Part shown: positions 26,401 to 35,959 of the stretch, piece after piece
Position numbering within the stretch: position 1 is the first letter of the stretch
Layout of the letters: the number at the start of each line of letters is the position of its first letter
Source: Deltaproteobacteria bacterium
Lineage (GTDB): Bacteria > Desulfobacterota > Desulfuromonadia > Desulfuromonadales > JAAYDE01
Length of the DNA stretch: 35,959 nt
Assembly (NCBI GenBank): GCA_016926265.1
Contig: JAFGOW010000183.1
Span: forward strand, 1 to 35,959
Direction: 5' to 3'
The notes under the pieces: generated by a model
What the model was told of the DNA's origin: nothing
Seen by the model: the letters and a program-made list of their open reading frames with translations, nothing else
The model's database searches: none
Translations under genes and position numbers: made by a program

Positions 26401-29400
26401 ATGAGCCTCAACGGAAAAGCCCTTCTCATCCATCTCTCCTTTCTTTTTTTAATGCTCTTGACCCTGCTGGTCATCGGGCGGGTGTTTGTCCTGGGGGAAT
26501 TCGGGCGCCTGGAACGGCAGGAGATAACCCGCGACCTGGAACGGGTCGAAATGGCCATCGACAGCGATCTGGCTCCCCTGGCCACGCTGGCCCGCGACTG
26601 GGGGTTCAAGGACGATACCTACCGCTTTGTCCAGGACCGCAACCGGGAATTTCAGAAAGCCAACCTGAATCGGGACAGCCTCCGCAACATCGGGCTCCAT
26701 TTCCTGCTGTTGACCGATCGGCAGGGGACTCCGGTCTGGGGCGGTTATCTCCCCGGCAACCAGGCTCTGGCCCCCGCCCCGGCCGCCGTCACCGATTTCA
26801 TCAAGGAACGCCTGAAGCGGGATTACAGCCAGGAAACCGGTTTCAAGGGGCTGTTTCAGCTGGAAAGGGGCCAGTATTGCCTGGTGGCGGCCACCCGCAT
26901 TCTGCGGTCGGATCGTTCCGGTCCGGAACAGGGCTGGGTGGCGATGGGGCGCCTGTTCGACAAGGCCTATCTGGACAGGGTGGCAGGCCGGACCAAATTG
27001 GAGCTCTCCTTCGACCCGGCCGGACCGGAATCCTCGGCGCCGCTCCCGGCCCCGTTCCGACAGGATGAAAAACGGATCTTTCTGACAAAAACCCTCTTCG
27101 ACCGGGACGGCATCGAGGTCGGGCGCCTCACCGTCACCAAACCCCGTGCCATCTTCCGCGCCGGGGTGGAAACCGCAGTATCCAGCCTGCTCATCTATGC
27201 TCTGTTCGGCATCCTGTTCATGGGGCTGACGATCTATTTCCTGAAGAATCAGGTTCTCGACCGGGTGTCCCGCCTCAGCCGCGAGGTTGAACAACGGGGG
27301 GAGGAGGTGGGCGATTTCACGCCGATTCCCTGCCTCGGCAACGACGAGCTGACCCGCCTGGCCGAGAAGTTCAACGACGCCTTCCTCAACCTCCGGGAGA
27401 CCCGCCAATATCTGGAGCAGGTACAGAACCTCTCCCCCATGGGGCTGATGCTGGTCGACGCCGAAAGCCGCAAAATCCTCTACGTCAACGATTACGCCTC
27501 GTCTCTCGTCGGCCTGCCTCCCCAGGACATCGTCGGCAATATCTGCCACCAGTTCGTCTGCCCCAGTGCCCACTACCACTGCCAGTTTCTGGATCTGGGG
27601 CGCGATTGTCATTGCAGCCGCCGCATCCTGCTCGGCCACGAGGGGAAAAAGATTCCGATCATCAAATCGGTGGGGAGGTTCGTCCACAAAGGCTGCGAGG
27701 TCCTCATGGAGACCTTCATGGATTACTCGGAAGCCGATGCGGCCCAGCAGGAAACGCAGAAATCGGAGGAGCGTTTCCGCGCCATCTTCATGAACACCGG
27801 CACCGCTTCCCTGATCGTGGACGAAACGGAGGCCATCCAACTGGCCAACCGTGAATTCCTGGAGTTGGCGGGGCACCGCCAGGACGAGGGCTATTTTACC
27901 TTTTGGACCGACTATTTCGACAGTCAGGAAATCGCCGCGATCCGCCACAACCTGGTCAGGGAAGAGGAGGATCCCGATCCCCGTAACGTCACCGGGGAGT
28001 TCACCTTAATGGGGGCCGACGGCCGTCACCACTTCGTGGAACTGAAGATTTCGAAACTCCCTTATTCGGATCACAGCATCATCTCCTTCCTCGATGTCAC
28101 GGGCCGCAAACAGGCGGAAATGTCCCTTGAAAAACAGGCTTTCTTCGACCCGCTGACGGGCCTTCCGAACCGCAGCTACTGGTATACCTGCCTCGACGAG
28201 GCCCTGAAAAAAGGGGCGGAGGGATCCATCCCCCTGGCGGTCATGCTCATCGACCTGGACGATTTCAAAAAAGTCAACGACAGCCTCGGCCACCAGACCG
28301 GGGATCAGCTTCTCAAGGAAGTGGCGGGGCGCGTTTCCGAGGTGATCCGCCGTCATGACGTCTTCTGCCGGCTGGGGGGCGATGAATTTACGATCCTGAT
28401 CCAGGATTTGAAAAATTCAGAGGACCTCGACACCATCGCCGGGAAAATCCTGGCGACGATGAAACGCCCCTTCCAGCTCGCATCAACGGAAATCTACATC
28501 GGCTGCAGCATCGGCATCTCCCTCTTTCCCGCTGACGGCAAGTCCAGGGAGCTGCTTTTCAGCCACGCCGACCTGGCCATGTACGACGCCAAGCAGAAGG
28601 GAAAAAACAACTACTCCTTTTACCTGTCCGGAATGGACTGCCAGATCAGCGAACGGCTCTCTCTCGAAAAGGAGATCCGGAACGCCCTGGAGCTGAAGCA
28701 GTTCGAACCCCATTTTCAGCCCATCTACGCCCTCGGCGACCACTCCCTGTACGGGGTGGAAGCGCTGGCGCGCTGGCGCAAGGGACAGGGCGAAATCGTC
28801 CTGCCCAAGGATTTCATCCCCTTCGCCGAAAGCACCGGTCTGATCATCCCCATCGACCTCCATATCATGGAATCGGCCTGCCGGACCGTTGCCGCCTGGA
28901 ACGGCCGCTATTCCCCGGCCCTGACCCTGTCGGTGAACGTTTCCGCCCAGCATTTCCAACGCGGAAATCTGATCGGCGATATCGAAAACATCCTGCACCG
29001 GACCGGCCTCCCCCACTCCTGCCTCAATATCGAAATCACCGAGACCACCTTGATGGAAAACTTCCCCAACGCCAGGAAGGTCATTGAAAAACTCAACGCC
29101 AAAGGGATATCCTTCTCCCTGGACGATTTCGGCACCGGACACTCTTCTCTTTTCTACCTGAGCGAGCTCCCCTTCCAAACGCTGAAAATCGCCAAGACCT
29201 TCATCGATATGCTGGCAGAAAACAGAAACGGCTCCGAAAGCATGGTTTCCACCGTGATCGCCATGGCCCGCCAGCTGGAGATGACCTGCACCGCCGAAGG
29301 GGTCGAGGAAAACCGTGATCTCGAATTCCTGCAGCAGAAAGGGTGCGACAGTGTCCAGGGCTTCATCTTCTCTCCGGCCCTGGAAGCACGCGATTTCGAA

Positions 29401-29448
29401 GAGAGGATTCTCCCCTTCCCTTTCAACCTCCCGGCCGACTCCCATTGA
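26401..29448 (+). CDS. Diguanylate cyclase/phosphodiesterase: CHASE4-HAMP-PAS(Cys-rich)-PAS-GGDEF-EAL
   Basis: CHASE4-like ATLARDWGFKDDTYRFV; CRLGGDEFTIL; GVEALARW; SLDDFGTGHSSLFYLSELP. Confidence 0.95.
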   Translation: MSLNGKALLIHLSFLFLMLLTLLVIGRVFVLGEFGRLERQEITRDLERVEMAIDSDLAPLATLARDWGFKDDTYRFVQDRNREFQKANLNRDSLRNIGLHFLLLTDRQGTPVWGGYLPGNQALAPAPAAVTDFIKERLKRDYSQETGFKGLFQLERGQYCLVAATRILRSDRSGPEQGWVAMGRLFDKAYLDRVAGRTKLELSFDPAGPESSAPLPAPFRQDEKRIFLTKTLFDRDGIEVGRLTVTKPRAIFRAGVETAVSSLLIYALFGILFMGLTIYFLKNQVLDRVSRLSREVEQRGEEVGDFTPIPCLGNDELTRLAEKFNDAFLNLRETRQYLEQVQNLSPMGLMLVDAESRKILYVNDYASSLVGLPPQDIVGNICHQFVCPSAHYHCQFLDLGRDCHCSRRILLGHEGKKIPIIKSVGRFVHKGCEVLMETFMDYSEADAAQQETQKSEERFRAIFMNTGTASLIVDETEAIQLANREFLELAGHRQDEGYFTFWTDYFDSQEIAAIRHNLVREEEDPDPRNVTGEFTLMGADGRHHFVELKISKLPYSDHSIISFLDVTGRKQAEMSLEKQAFFDPLTGLPNRSYWYTCLDEALKKGAEGSIPLAVMLIDLDDFKKVNDSLGHQTGDQLLKEVAGRVSEVIRRHDVFCRLGGDEFTILIQDLKNSEDLDTIAGKILATMKRPFQLASTEIYIGCSIGISLFPADGKSRELLFSHADLAMYDAKQKGKNNYSFYLSGMDCQISERLSLEKEIRNALELKQFEPHFQPIYALGDHSLYGVEALARWRKGQGEIVLPKDFIPFAESTGLIIPIDLHIMESACRTVAAWNGRYSPALTLSVNVSAQHFQRGNLIGDIENILHRTGLPHSCLNIEITETTLMENFPNARKVIEKLNAKGISFSLDDFGTGHSSLFYLSELPFQTLKIAKTFIDMLAENRNGSESMVSTVIAMARQLEMTCTAEGVEENRDLEFLQQKGCDSVQGFIFSPALEARDFEERILPFPFNLPADSH

Positions 29449-29477
29449 ACGCCCCCAGCTTCAGGCCTTGAAAAAAC

Positions 29478-30257
29478 ATGTATTTTAAAACCGCCGAGGG
29501 AGTCGATCTCCATTACCGGAGCGAAGGGGCCGGGCAGCCCCTGCTTCTGATCCACGGCCTGGGGGGGAGTACCCTCGACTGGGAATTTCAACGATCCTTC
29601 CTGTCCGGCCGTTTTCATTTGATCCTGGCCGATCTGCGCGGCCATGGCCGCTCCGGCCGCCCGACCACCGGCTACACCATCCCCTCTTTTGCGTCCGATA
29701 CCGCCGCCCTCCTGACCTCGCTTTCCCTGCCGCCGACCCATGTCGTGGGCATCTCCCTGGGAGGGATGGTGGCCTTCCAACTGGCGCTCGATTGCCCCCA
29801 TCTGGTCTCCAGCCTGGTGATTGTCAACAGCCTCCCCGGTTTGCCGTCGGGCAGCCTGCGCCAGCATTGGGAACTGGGGCAGCGGCTGCTGGTGACCCGA
29901 CTTTTGGGGATGGGATGGATGGCCAGGGTACTTGCCAAACGGCTCTTCCCTAAAGAGGGACAAAAAGGGTTGCGGGAACTGTTCGAGCGCCGCTGGGCCG
30001 CAAACGACCCGCGGGTATATACGGCGACCTTGCTGGGATTGAAGGGGTGGAGTGTTCTGGAGCGGCTTTCGTCGCTGACGGCGCCGACCCTGGTGGTGGC
30101 GGGAGAACGGGATTTCATCCCGCTGGCTTTCAAACAAGCCTATGCGAAAAGGATTCGGGAAGGGAGGCTGGCGGTCATCGGAGATTCGGGCCACGCCACC
30201 CCCGTGGATCAGCCGGCGGCATTCAACACCCTGCTGGCCGAATTCCTCTGCTGCTAA
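29478..30257 (+). CDS. Alpha/beta hydrolase
   Basis: LLLIHGLGGSTLDWEFQ; LADLRGHGRSGRP; HVVGISLGGMVAFQLAL. Confidence 0.93.
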   Translation: MYFKTAEGVDLHYRSEGAGQPLLLIHGLGGSTLDWEFQRSFLSGRFHLILADLRGHGRSGRPTTGYTIPSFASDTAALLTSLSLPPTHVVGISLGGMVAFQLALDCPHLVSSLVIVNSLPGLPSGSLRQHWELGQRLLVTRLLGMGWMARVLAKRLFPKEGQKGLRELFERRWAANDPRVYTATLLGLKGWSVLERLSSLTAPTLVVAGERDFIPLAFKQAYAKRIREGRLAVIGDSGHATPVDQPAAFNTLLAEFLCC

Positions 30258-30272
30258 AAAGCCGGGGAGCGT

Positions 30273-30911
30273 TCAAAGCGGGTCTGCTCCAATAGCCTTG
30301 CGGCCGGTCAGCAGCAGGATGTTGAACTCTTCGATTCGCCCCCTCCTTTCGCGCCGGATCCGGCAACAGTCGTCGATCCGAAGCGCTTCAAAACCGGCCT
30401 TGGAAACCAGTTCCAGCAGTTCCGGCCGGGAAAAGCCGTCATGCCCTTCAAAATCCTCACTGTGAAAGGAAACCGCCCCCTTCTCCAATTCGGCGACACA
30501 GAGCCACCCCCCCTCTCGGAGCAAAGAACCGAACACCGGGAGGATGGCGCCGGGGTCGGGAAGATGGTGCAGAACCATCAGGGTATAGATCAGGTCGAAA
30601 CGGCGCTCCGGAACCTTTCCCGTAGTCAGGTCAGCCAGCCAGGGGATCATGTTTTCAGCGCCTGCGGCGGCGATCTTGCGTTTCACCACCGCCAGCATCC
30701 CGGCCGAATTGTCCACCAGCGTGATATGACCCAACTCGGAGCGCAGAAAGAAACTCAGATGCGCGGTGCCGCAGCCGAATTCCATGGCCTCCCAGTTCCG
30801 ATCCAGAGGTATCCGTTCCCGGATGGAAAGGGCAACCTGGCGGGCGCGTTCCACCTTGGCGGGGTCCTGGTCCCAATCTTCGGCAAATTCATCAAAAATA
30901 TTCCCGGCCAT
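30273..30911 (-). CDS. Class I SAM-dependent methyltransferase
   Basis: WEAMEFGCGTAHLSFFLRSELGHITLVDNSAGML; FDLIYTLMVLHHLPD. Confidence 0.93.
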   Translation of the reverse strand: MAGNIFDEFAEDWDQDPAKVERARQVALSIRERIPLDRNWEAMEFGCGTAHLSFFLRSELGHITLVDNSAGMLAVVKRKIAAAGAENMIPWLADLTTGKVPERRFDLIYTLMVLHHLPDPGAILPVFGSLLREGGWLCVAELEKGAVSFHSEDFEGHDGFSRPELLELVSKAGFEALRIDDCCRIRRERRGRIEEFNILLLTGRKAIGADPL

Positions 30912-31006
30912 TCTTTCAACTCCCCAGCCCGAAAGGGCTCAAAAAAACATCGCATTCCCAAACCTCTTCGGGAAACGCATCGCTTGCTTCCCGTTCCTTC
31001 CCATCG

Positions 31007-31768
31007 TTACTTCAACCCCTGAGCGACATCGATGATAAGGCTGGCGGTCAACCGCGAACGATTGACGATACCGAGAAAACGTCTTTCCCGGTTGATGACC
31101 GGCAGATGTTCCAGGTTCTGTTCCTCCATCTGGCGGAGCGCCTGCGTTTTGACGGCGGTTTCGGAGAGCGCCTTCTCCGCCGGAATGAAACCGGGCAGCT
31201 TCTGGAGAGAAGACCGGTCGCCGGCATTCAGCGAACGGGCAAACTGGTCGGCCAGTTGATCGCCGGAAGAACCGCTGAACAAGGCAGCCAGATCGGGGGC
31301 TCCGGCCATGCCGAAAAAGGTGCGGTCCGGGTTTTCAATGATCACAAAACGGAGGAAGGGGTGTTGGCCCAGGATCTGAAAATATTCCCGGACGGCGGGC
31401 CCGTAATAGCCGCCATGCCCCAGGCGGAACAGCAGTCCTTCGGTCTTTTTTTCGACCAGGCGCGGGACCTCCTCCACCCCCCGTTTTGGATCAAGCTGGA
31501 TCGGCTCGGTCGGCAACCCTTTCAAGGGGGCGATCTGGGAGGTGATGGGTGTTTGGGAAGCCTGCTTGAAAGCGGTTTCGACCTTGAGTTCCCCGATTTG
31601 CAGAGATTGAATTCTGCCGGTAATCAACAAGAAAAGGACCACCGGCAGGACCGCCACCACGATATCCGTGACACGCACCTCGAATTTGCTGTTTTTGGCC
31701 CGCAGGACCACCAAAAAAACCAGGATCAGAACGAATGCGGCCAAGGATCCGACGGTTGAAATATCCAT
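31007..31768 (-). CDS. Membrane protein with C-terminal CBS-like domain
   Basis: Two N-terminal TM helices; LEHLPVINRERRFLGIVNRSRLTASLI. Confidence 0.7.
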   Translation of the reverse strand: MDISTVGSLAAFVLILVFLVVLRAKNSKFEVRVTDIVVAVLPVVLFLLITGRIQSLQIGELKVETAFKQASQTPITSQIAPLKGLPTEPIQLDPKRGVEEVPRLVEKKTEGLLFRLGHGGYYGPAVREYFQILGQHPFLRFVIIENPDRTFFGMAGAPDLAALFSGSSGDQLADQFARSLNAGDRSSLQKLPGFIPAEKALSETAVKTQALRQMEEQNLEHLPVINRERRFLGIVNRSRLTASLIIDVAQGLK

Positions 31769-31845
31769 ACGCCCTCCAAGTGATCCGATGGGAATGAATT
31801 CCATTATCCCCGGAAATCGGAGCCACGCAAGAGAGGAGGGAAAAA

Positions 31846-31884
31846 GGACGAAGCCCTGGGAAAACCAGCCCCAGGGCTTCGTCC
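31846..31884 (-). terminator. Intrinsic terminator after the S1-domain gene
   Basis: Perfect 15-bp stem GGACGAAGCCCTGGG/CCCAGGGCTTCGTCC followed on the minus strand by TTTTT. Confidence 0.88.
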
Positions 31885-31898
31885 GGTAGGGGGGGTGA

Positions 31899-33134
31899 TC
31901 AGCGGCGTTTCTTCGGTTTTTTCCCTTGCAGCAGATCGGCGAAAGTCCCCATTCCGGCCCCGGAGGGTTTATCGAAATAGGAACTGGCGGCCTGCTCTTC
32001 CGCTTCCGCCGCGGGGGAGTCAGCACCGGCCAGAAGCAGCGAAATCCGGTGCTGCTCCCGGTCGATTTTCTCGACCGTCACGGTGATCCGTTGGCCTGTC
32101 TGAAGAACCTCCTGGGCATGTTTGATCTGGCGTCCGGAACCCAATTTCGAAATGTGAATCAGGCCGTCGATCCCTTCCGCCAGGGAAACGAAAGCCCCGA
32201 AGGGCGTGAGCCGCGCCACCTTGCCGGGATAGCTCCCCCCTTCCCTGAACAGGTCCTCGACCCGGCTCCAGGGATCCGCCAAGGTGTCGCGGATGCTGAA
32301 GGAAAAGCGGTTCTTTTCCCAGTCGCAGCTCTTTACCGCCACCTCCAGTTCCTGCCCCGGCTGCAACACGGCGCGGATGTCCTCCACCCGCCCGTAGCCG
32401 ACCTCGGAAATGGGAACCAGCCCTTCGAGCCCCCCGATATCGACGAAGGCGCCGAAATCGAGGACATTGGTCACCACCCCTTTGACCACCATCCCCGGCT
32501 GGAGGGTCTCCTTGAGAGCCTCGCGCCGTTGTTTCTGCTCCTCCTCGAGAAGCACCCGGTGGGAGACGACGACGTTGCGTCCCCGTTCTCCAAACTGGGT
32601 GATCCGGAAAGACCGGGACTGCCCGATGACCTCGGCGGCGCCATCCTGACGCCGCAGACCCAACTGGGAGAAGGGGCAGAAGGCCCGCACCCCGCCCGGC
32701 AGGCGGATCTCGTAGCCGCCCTTGATTTCCTTCTCGATCCGCCCCTCGACCGGAATGCCGCTGCGCCACGCCTCTTCCATCTGGGCGGCTCCGGCGGCGC
32801 CGGAGCCAAGTTTGGTGGTGAAACGAAGTTCGCCGCCGGCGCCGGAAAGGAAATAGGCCAGCACCTTGTCCCCGACCGCCACGGTCTGATTCCCCTCGGC
32901 GTCGAGCAGTTCCCGGGCGTCCAGAACCCCCTCCCCTTTTTGCCCCACGTCGAGAAAAATCCAGTCGCCGCCGATCTGCAGCACCTTCGCCTCCACCTTC
33001 TGCCCCGGCTCCAGACGAACCTTGGTGGTCTTCAGGCTTTCCTCGAACAATTCGGCGAAACTTCCCTCCGAACCCTCGTCATTCTGTTCATTTTCTTCAT
33101 TCTCTTCATTCAGTTCATCGTCGTGTTCTCGCAT
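31899..33134 (-). CDS. S1 RNA-binding domain protein (ribosomal protein S1-like, multiple S1 repeats)
   Basis: GMVVKGVVTNVLDFGAFVDIGGLEGLVPISEVGYGRV; YPGKVARLTPFGAFVSLAEGIDGLIHISKLGSGR. Confidence 0.93.
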   Translation of the reverse strand: MREHDDELNEENEENEQNDEGSEGSFAELFEESLKTTKVRLEPGQKVEAKVLQIGGDWIFLDVGQKGEGVLDARELLDAEGNQTVAVGDKVLAYFLSGAGGELRFTTKLGSGAAGAAQMEEAWRSGIPVEGRIEKEIKGGYEIRLPGGVRAFCPFSQLGLRRQDGAAEVIGQSRSFRITQFGERGRNVVVSHRVLLEEEQKQRREALKETLQPGMVVKGVVTNVLDFGAFVDIGGLEGLVPISEVGYGRVEDIRAVLQPGQELEVAVKSCDWEKNRFSFSIRDTLADPWSRVEDLFREGGSYPGKVARLTPFGAFVSLAEGIDGLIHISKLGSGRQIKHAQEVLQTGQRITVTVEKIDREQHRISLLLAGADSPAAEAEEQAASSYFDKPSGAGMGTFADLLQGKKPKKRR

Positions 33135-33398
33135 GGAAACCTCATGGAATGGGATAAAAAACCGGAAACATTATAGACCCTTTTGGCCGCCACCGTAACA
33201 TCCATTTTTCCATCTCAAGGGAATGATTTGGGTCGAGGCGGGAAGGGGCGCAGAGAAGGATACGGCGACAGCTCGCCGTTCCCGCAGAGGCACCATCGCG
33301 GGGGTTGACATGCCGGACCGCCTGAGGTAAACACGAAGACGGGGAAAATGAAACCTGCGGTTGAAATGAACCTCTTACCATTAATGAGGAAGGTGAGC

Positions 33399-33899
33399 AT
33401 GAAGGTACTGGTCGCATATCTGTCGGAAACCGGCAATACCGAGAAACTGGCTCAGGCGATTTTCAACTCCCTTTCCAGCGGAGAAAAAGAGCTTCTGCCC
33501 CTGGAAAAAGTCACCGGCCTGGACGATTACGACCTGATTTTCTGCGGCTTTCCGGTTCAGGCCCACAGCGTTCCCAAAAAAGCCTCCCATTTCATCAAAT
33601 CGATTCCCAAGGGGAAGAAAGTGGCCTTTTTCGCCAGCCACGGTTCCCAGCGGGGGGGCGAGTTCGCCGTCACCGCTTTCCATCACGCCGTGAGTCTTTC
33701 CTCGGACCTTAAGGTTCTGGGCACCTTCGGAAGCCGGGGCCGGGTCAAAATGCAGCTCGTTGAGGCCTTGTCCAAGCAACTGGAACATCGGGCCTGGGCC
33801 GAGGAAGCCAGCAACGCGGCAACCCATCCGGACGAGGCCGATCTGAAGGATGCCGCGGATTTCGCCCGGGGAATAATCATCAAGGCACGCGCCAGCTGA
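33399..33899 (+). CDS. Flavodoxin family protein
   Basis: MKVLVAYLSETGNTEKLAQAIF; DYDLIFCGFPVQAHSVP. Confidence 0.9.
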   Translation: MKVLVAYLSETGNTEKLAQAIFNSLSSGEKELLPLEKVTGLDDYDLIFCGFPVQAHSVPKKASHFIKSIPKGKKVAFFASHGSQRGGEFAVTAFHHAVSLSSDLKVLGTFGSRGRVKMQLVEALSKQLEHRAWAEEASNAATHPDEADLKDAADFARGIIIKARAS

Positions 33900-33954
33900 T
33901 GCGGGGAGCCTGAGCGACAGCCCTCCCCCCTGTCATTGATTTTTGCAGCCCCCG

Positions 33955-33998
33955 GCCTGATGGAACCCCCGCTGCGGGAGGTTCCTTCAGGCTTTTTT
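33955..33998 (+). terminator. Intrinsic terminator downstream of the flavodoxin gene
   Basis: GCCTGATGGAACC / GGTTCCTTCAGGC stem followed by TTTTTT. Confidence 0.88.
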
Positions 33999-34015
33999 AT
34001 CAGGAGATCCCCATC

Positions 34016-34204
34016 ATGTACTTTTGGTGTTCACGCTGTTTCCGGGCTTTCGCCTCCGTTGAAGAATATCCCATGGATTGCTATTTCCCCGGTTGCGAGG
34101 CTGGCATCTACGATCTGAAGAAATGGGAAAGCTATCAGGAGAAGAACCCCGGGGCGCCGGAAATCCCCGAGCAGGGGAAGGTTTATCCTCCCCCAGGAAA
34201 ATAA
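34016..34204 (+). CDS. Small Cys-rich (zinc-ribbon-like) protein
   Basis: 62 aa MYFWCSRCFRAFASVEEYPMDCYFPGCEAG with two Cys pairs. Confidence 0.65.
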   Translation: MYFWCSRCFRAFASVEEYPMDCYFPGCEAGIYDLKKWESYQEKNPGAPEIPEQGKVYPPPGK

Positions 34205-34420
34205 CCCTACCGACCCGACCAAAAAATCCCGGAGGGGAAATCCGGGTCGCGGCATTCCGCCCCCAACCCTCCAGGCCAGAGCGCCTTTCAATCCTCATGC
34301 CTCTGTTCCCGCCGTTTTTCCCTCTTTCCGGCCCCAGGGTTTCTAGAAAGCTCCAAAATAGCTGTTATCATGAGAGCAAATCACCCTCAAACAACCAACA
34401 GCTAACCGGGGAGGAATACC

Positions 34421-34852
34421 ATGGGACTTCTGGATTTCGCGAAGGAAATCGGCAAAAAACTGTTCACCCGCGACGAGGAAGCCGCGGAACGGCTGATGAA
34501 TTATATCGATGAGGACAACCCCGGCATCTCGGATCTGGATGTGAAGTTCGACCAGGGCACCGTCTCCCTTTCCGGGCAGGCCGCCAGCCAGGAGGCCATG
34601 GAAAAGGCCGTTCTGCTGGCCGGCAACGTCCAGGGCGTTTCCGAGGTGAAAATAGACGGCCTCAAAACCCCGCCTGCGGAAAAAAAGGTCGAATTTTATA
34701 TCATCAAGAAGGGGGACACCCTTTCCGCCATCGCCAAAAAATTCTACGGCAAAGCCCATGAGTATCCCCGCATTTTCGAAGCCAACAGGGAAGTCATCAA
34801 GGATGCCAATCTGATCTATCCGGGTCAGAAAATCCGCATCCCGCTCGATTGA
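34421..34852 (+). CDS. BON + LysM domain protein (YgaU/Kbp-like)
   Basis: VKFDQGTVSLSGQAASQEAMEKAVLLAGNVQGVSEV (BON); YIIKKGDTLSAIAKKFYGKAHEYPRIFEANREVIKDANLIYPGQKIRIP (LysM). Confidence 0.94.
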   Translation: MGLLDFAKEIGKKLFTRDEEAAERLMNYIDEDNPGISDLDVKFDQGTVSLSGQAASQEAMEKAVLLAGNVQGVSEVKIDGLKTPPAEKKVEFYIIKKGDTLSAIAKKFYGKAHEYPRIFEANREVIKDANLIYPGQKIRIPLD

Positions 34853-34857
34853 CAGCG

Positions 34858-35718
34858 ATGGCCTCAACATCCTCAGAACGTGGTGATCCACCCATACCGA
34901 AGGTGATGAAAATGGATATCGGCCTGCTTCTGGAAGCGATGATGAAATCGGGGATTTCTCCCTCCTCCGAAAACCGGATGCGCAACGCCACAGGCCTTGA
35001 CGGCCTGTCGGAAATCTTTGGCGGCGATTCTCCGCCATCCGGTGGTGGCGACCTCACCGATCTGCTTTCCGCCATGCTGGGTGGCCAGGAAAGGCAACCC
35101 CCCGGTGGCGGCGTCCTGGGGGATGTTTTGGGCCAGGTGGGCCATGCGGTCGGCGGCAGGAACAACCTGGCCGTGGGCGGACTGGGGGCTCTTCTCGGCG
35201 CGCTCTTCGGAGGAGGCGGCAAATCGATGGGAGGGGCCCTCGGCGGCGGTCTCATGGCCCTGCTGGGAGCCATGGCCTTTAAAGCGCTCAAAAACAGCGG
35301 CCAGAACGCTCAGCCCCCGCTGGGCCTCGTGGAACCGAAAACGGATCGAGAATCCTGCCAGTTGGAACACCAATCGGAGCTGGTTCTGAGAGCCATGATC
35401 AATGCCGCCAAGGCAGACAACCGGATCGATGAACATGAAATCCGGCGCATGGGGGGCAAGCTCCAGGAATTCGGGGCGGACGCCGAAGCCCAACGCTATA
35501 TGATGAAACAGATGCAAAAACCGATGGAAACGGACGATTTGATAGCGGCCGCTCAAGGTCAGCCTGAATTGGCCGCGGAAATTTACGCGGCCTCCCTGCT
35601 GACAATCGAGGTCGATACGCCGGCGGAAAGGAATTATCTGAATCGACTGGCCTCAGGTCTGGGCCTCAACCCCCAAGTGACAAAAAGCATCGAGGACCTG
35701 ATCGGGCTGAATCCGTAA
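34858..35718 (+). CDS. DUF533 / TerB-like family protein
   Basis: C-terminal LVLRAMINAAKADNRIDEHEIRRMGGKL..AAEIYAASLLTIEVDTPAERNYLNRLASGLGL; Gly-rich central region; start uncertain (34858 or 34912). Confidence 0.85.
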   Translation: MASTSSERGDPPIPKVMKMDIGLLLEAMMKSGISPSSENRMRNATGLDGLSEIFGGDSPPSGGGDLTDLLSAMLGGQERQPPGGGVLGDVLGQVGHAVGGRNNLAVGGLGALLGALFGGGGKSMGGALGGGLMALLGAMAFKALKNSGQNAQPPLGLVEPKTDRESCQLEHQSELVLRAMINAAKADNRIDEHEIRRMGGKLQEFGADAEAQRYMMKQMQKPMETDDLIAAAQGQPELAAEIYAASLLTIEVDTPAERNYLNRLASGLGLNPQVTKSIEDLIGLNP

Positions 35719-35728
35719 ATAAGCCTCA

Positions 35729-35959
35729 CTAGAGAACCTTGGCCTGGAAGGTATTTCCGGCGCTCAGGTCGCCCTTGGCAAACCCCTTGCCGAACCAGCG
35801 TTGGCGCTGCTCGGAAGTGCCGTGGGTGAAACTGTCCGGAACGACATAGCCCTGGGTCCGTTTCTGGATCCGGTCGTCGCCCACGGCGCTGGCGGCGTTG
35901 AGCGCCTCCTCCAGATCCCCCGCCTCCAGCAGATTCATCCTCTTGACATGATGGGCCCA
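35729..35959 (-). CDS. YpfJ/KPN_02809 family neutral zinc metallopeptidase, C-terminal part
   Basis: AHHVKRMNLLEAGDLEEALNAASAVGDDRIQKRTQGYVVPDSFTHGTSEQRQRWFGKGFAKGD; gene continues past window end. Confidence 0.88.
   Translation of the reverse strand, partial: WAHHVKRMNLLEAGDLEEALNAASAVGDDRIQKRTQGYVVPDSFTHGTSEQRQRWFGKGFAKGDLSAGNTFQAKVL

Noticed and set aside
26449-27948. 499-aa minus-strand ORF inside the GGDEF-EAL gene
   Set aside because: Antisense shadow of a well-supported coding region
31926-33176. 416-aa plus-strand ORF opposite the S1-domain gene
   Set aside because: Antisense shadow; S1 repeats clearly on the minus strand

Overview
This 36 kb, mostly high-GC window looks like a Deltaproteobacteria-type chromosome (Desulfuromonadales-like by codon use and gene style; inference only). 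Housekeeping genes flank an accessory/defence region at about 3.5-23.4 kb. The main content is: (i) a complete Wadjet (JetABCD) anti-plasmid locus on the minus strand (13549-20177), with an uncharacterised 241-aa ORF just upstream of jetA and a SWIM zinc-finger protein downstream. (ii) Two near-identical RluA-type pseudouridine synthase genes in direct orientation that bracket the ~10.4 kb SWIM-Wadjet segment. (iii) A candidate toxin-antitoxin module with a zinc-finger/HTH/Panacea(SocA-like)-type antitoxin and an unrecognised 128-aa partner. Its near-consensus promoter has a perfect palindrome inside the -35/-10 spacer. (iv) A Phd-ParE type TA pair whose promoter overlaps an inverted repeat. 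(v) Small REP/MITE-like repeats around 5.8, 7.9 and 9.36 kb. (vi) A pseudogene scar in which a patatin C-terminal fragment abuts an opposing gene fragment. Other genes include MFS, GDPD, VanZ-like fusion, UPF0104 flippase, glycosyltransferase, a CARDB protein with an internal duplication, lipase, endonuclease V, patatin, FolE2 (with an upstream palindrome resembling a Zur-type site), CHASE4-PAS-GGDEF-EAL, alpha/beta hydrolase, methyltransferase, S1-domain protein, flavodoxin, BON-LysM and DUF533/TerB-like genes, and the C-terminus of a YpfJ-like metallopeptidase. No rRNA, tRNA or CRISPR array was recognised.
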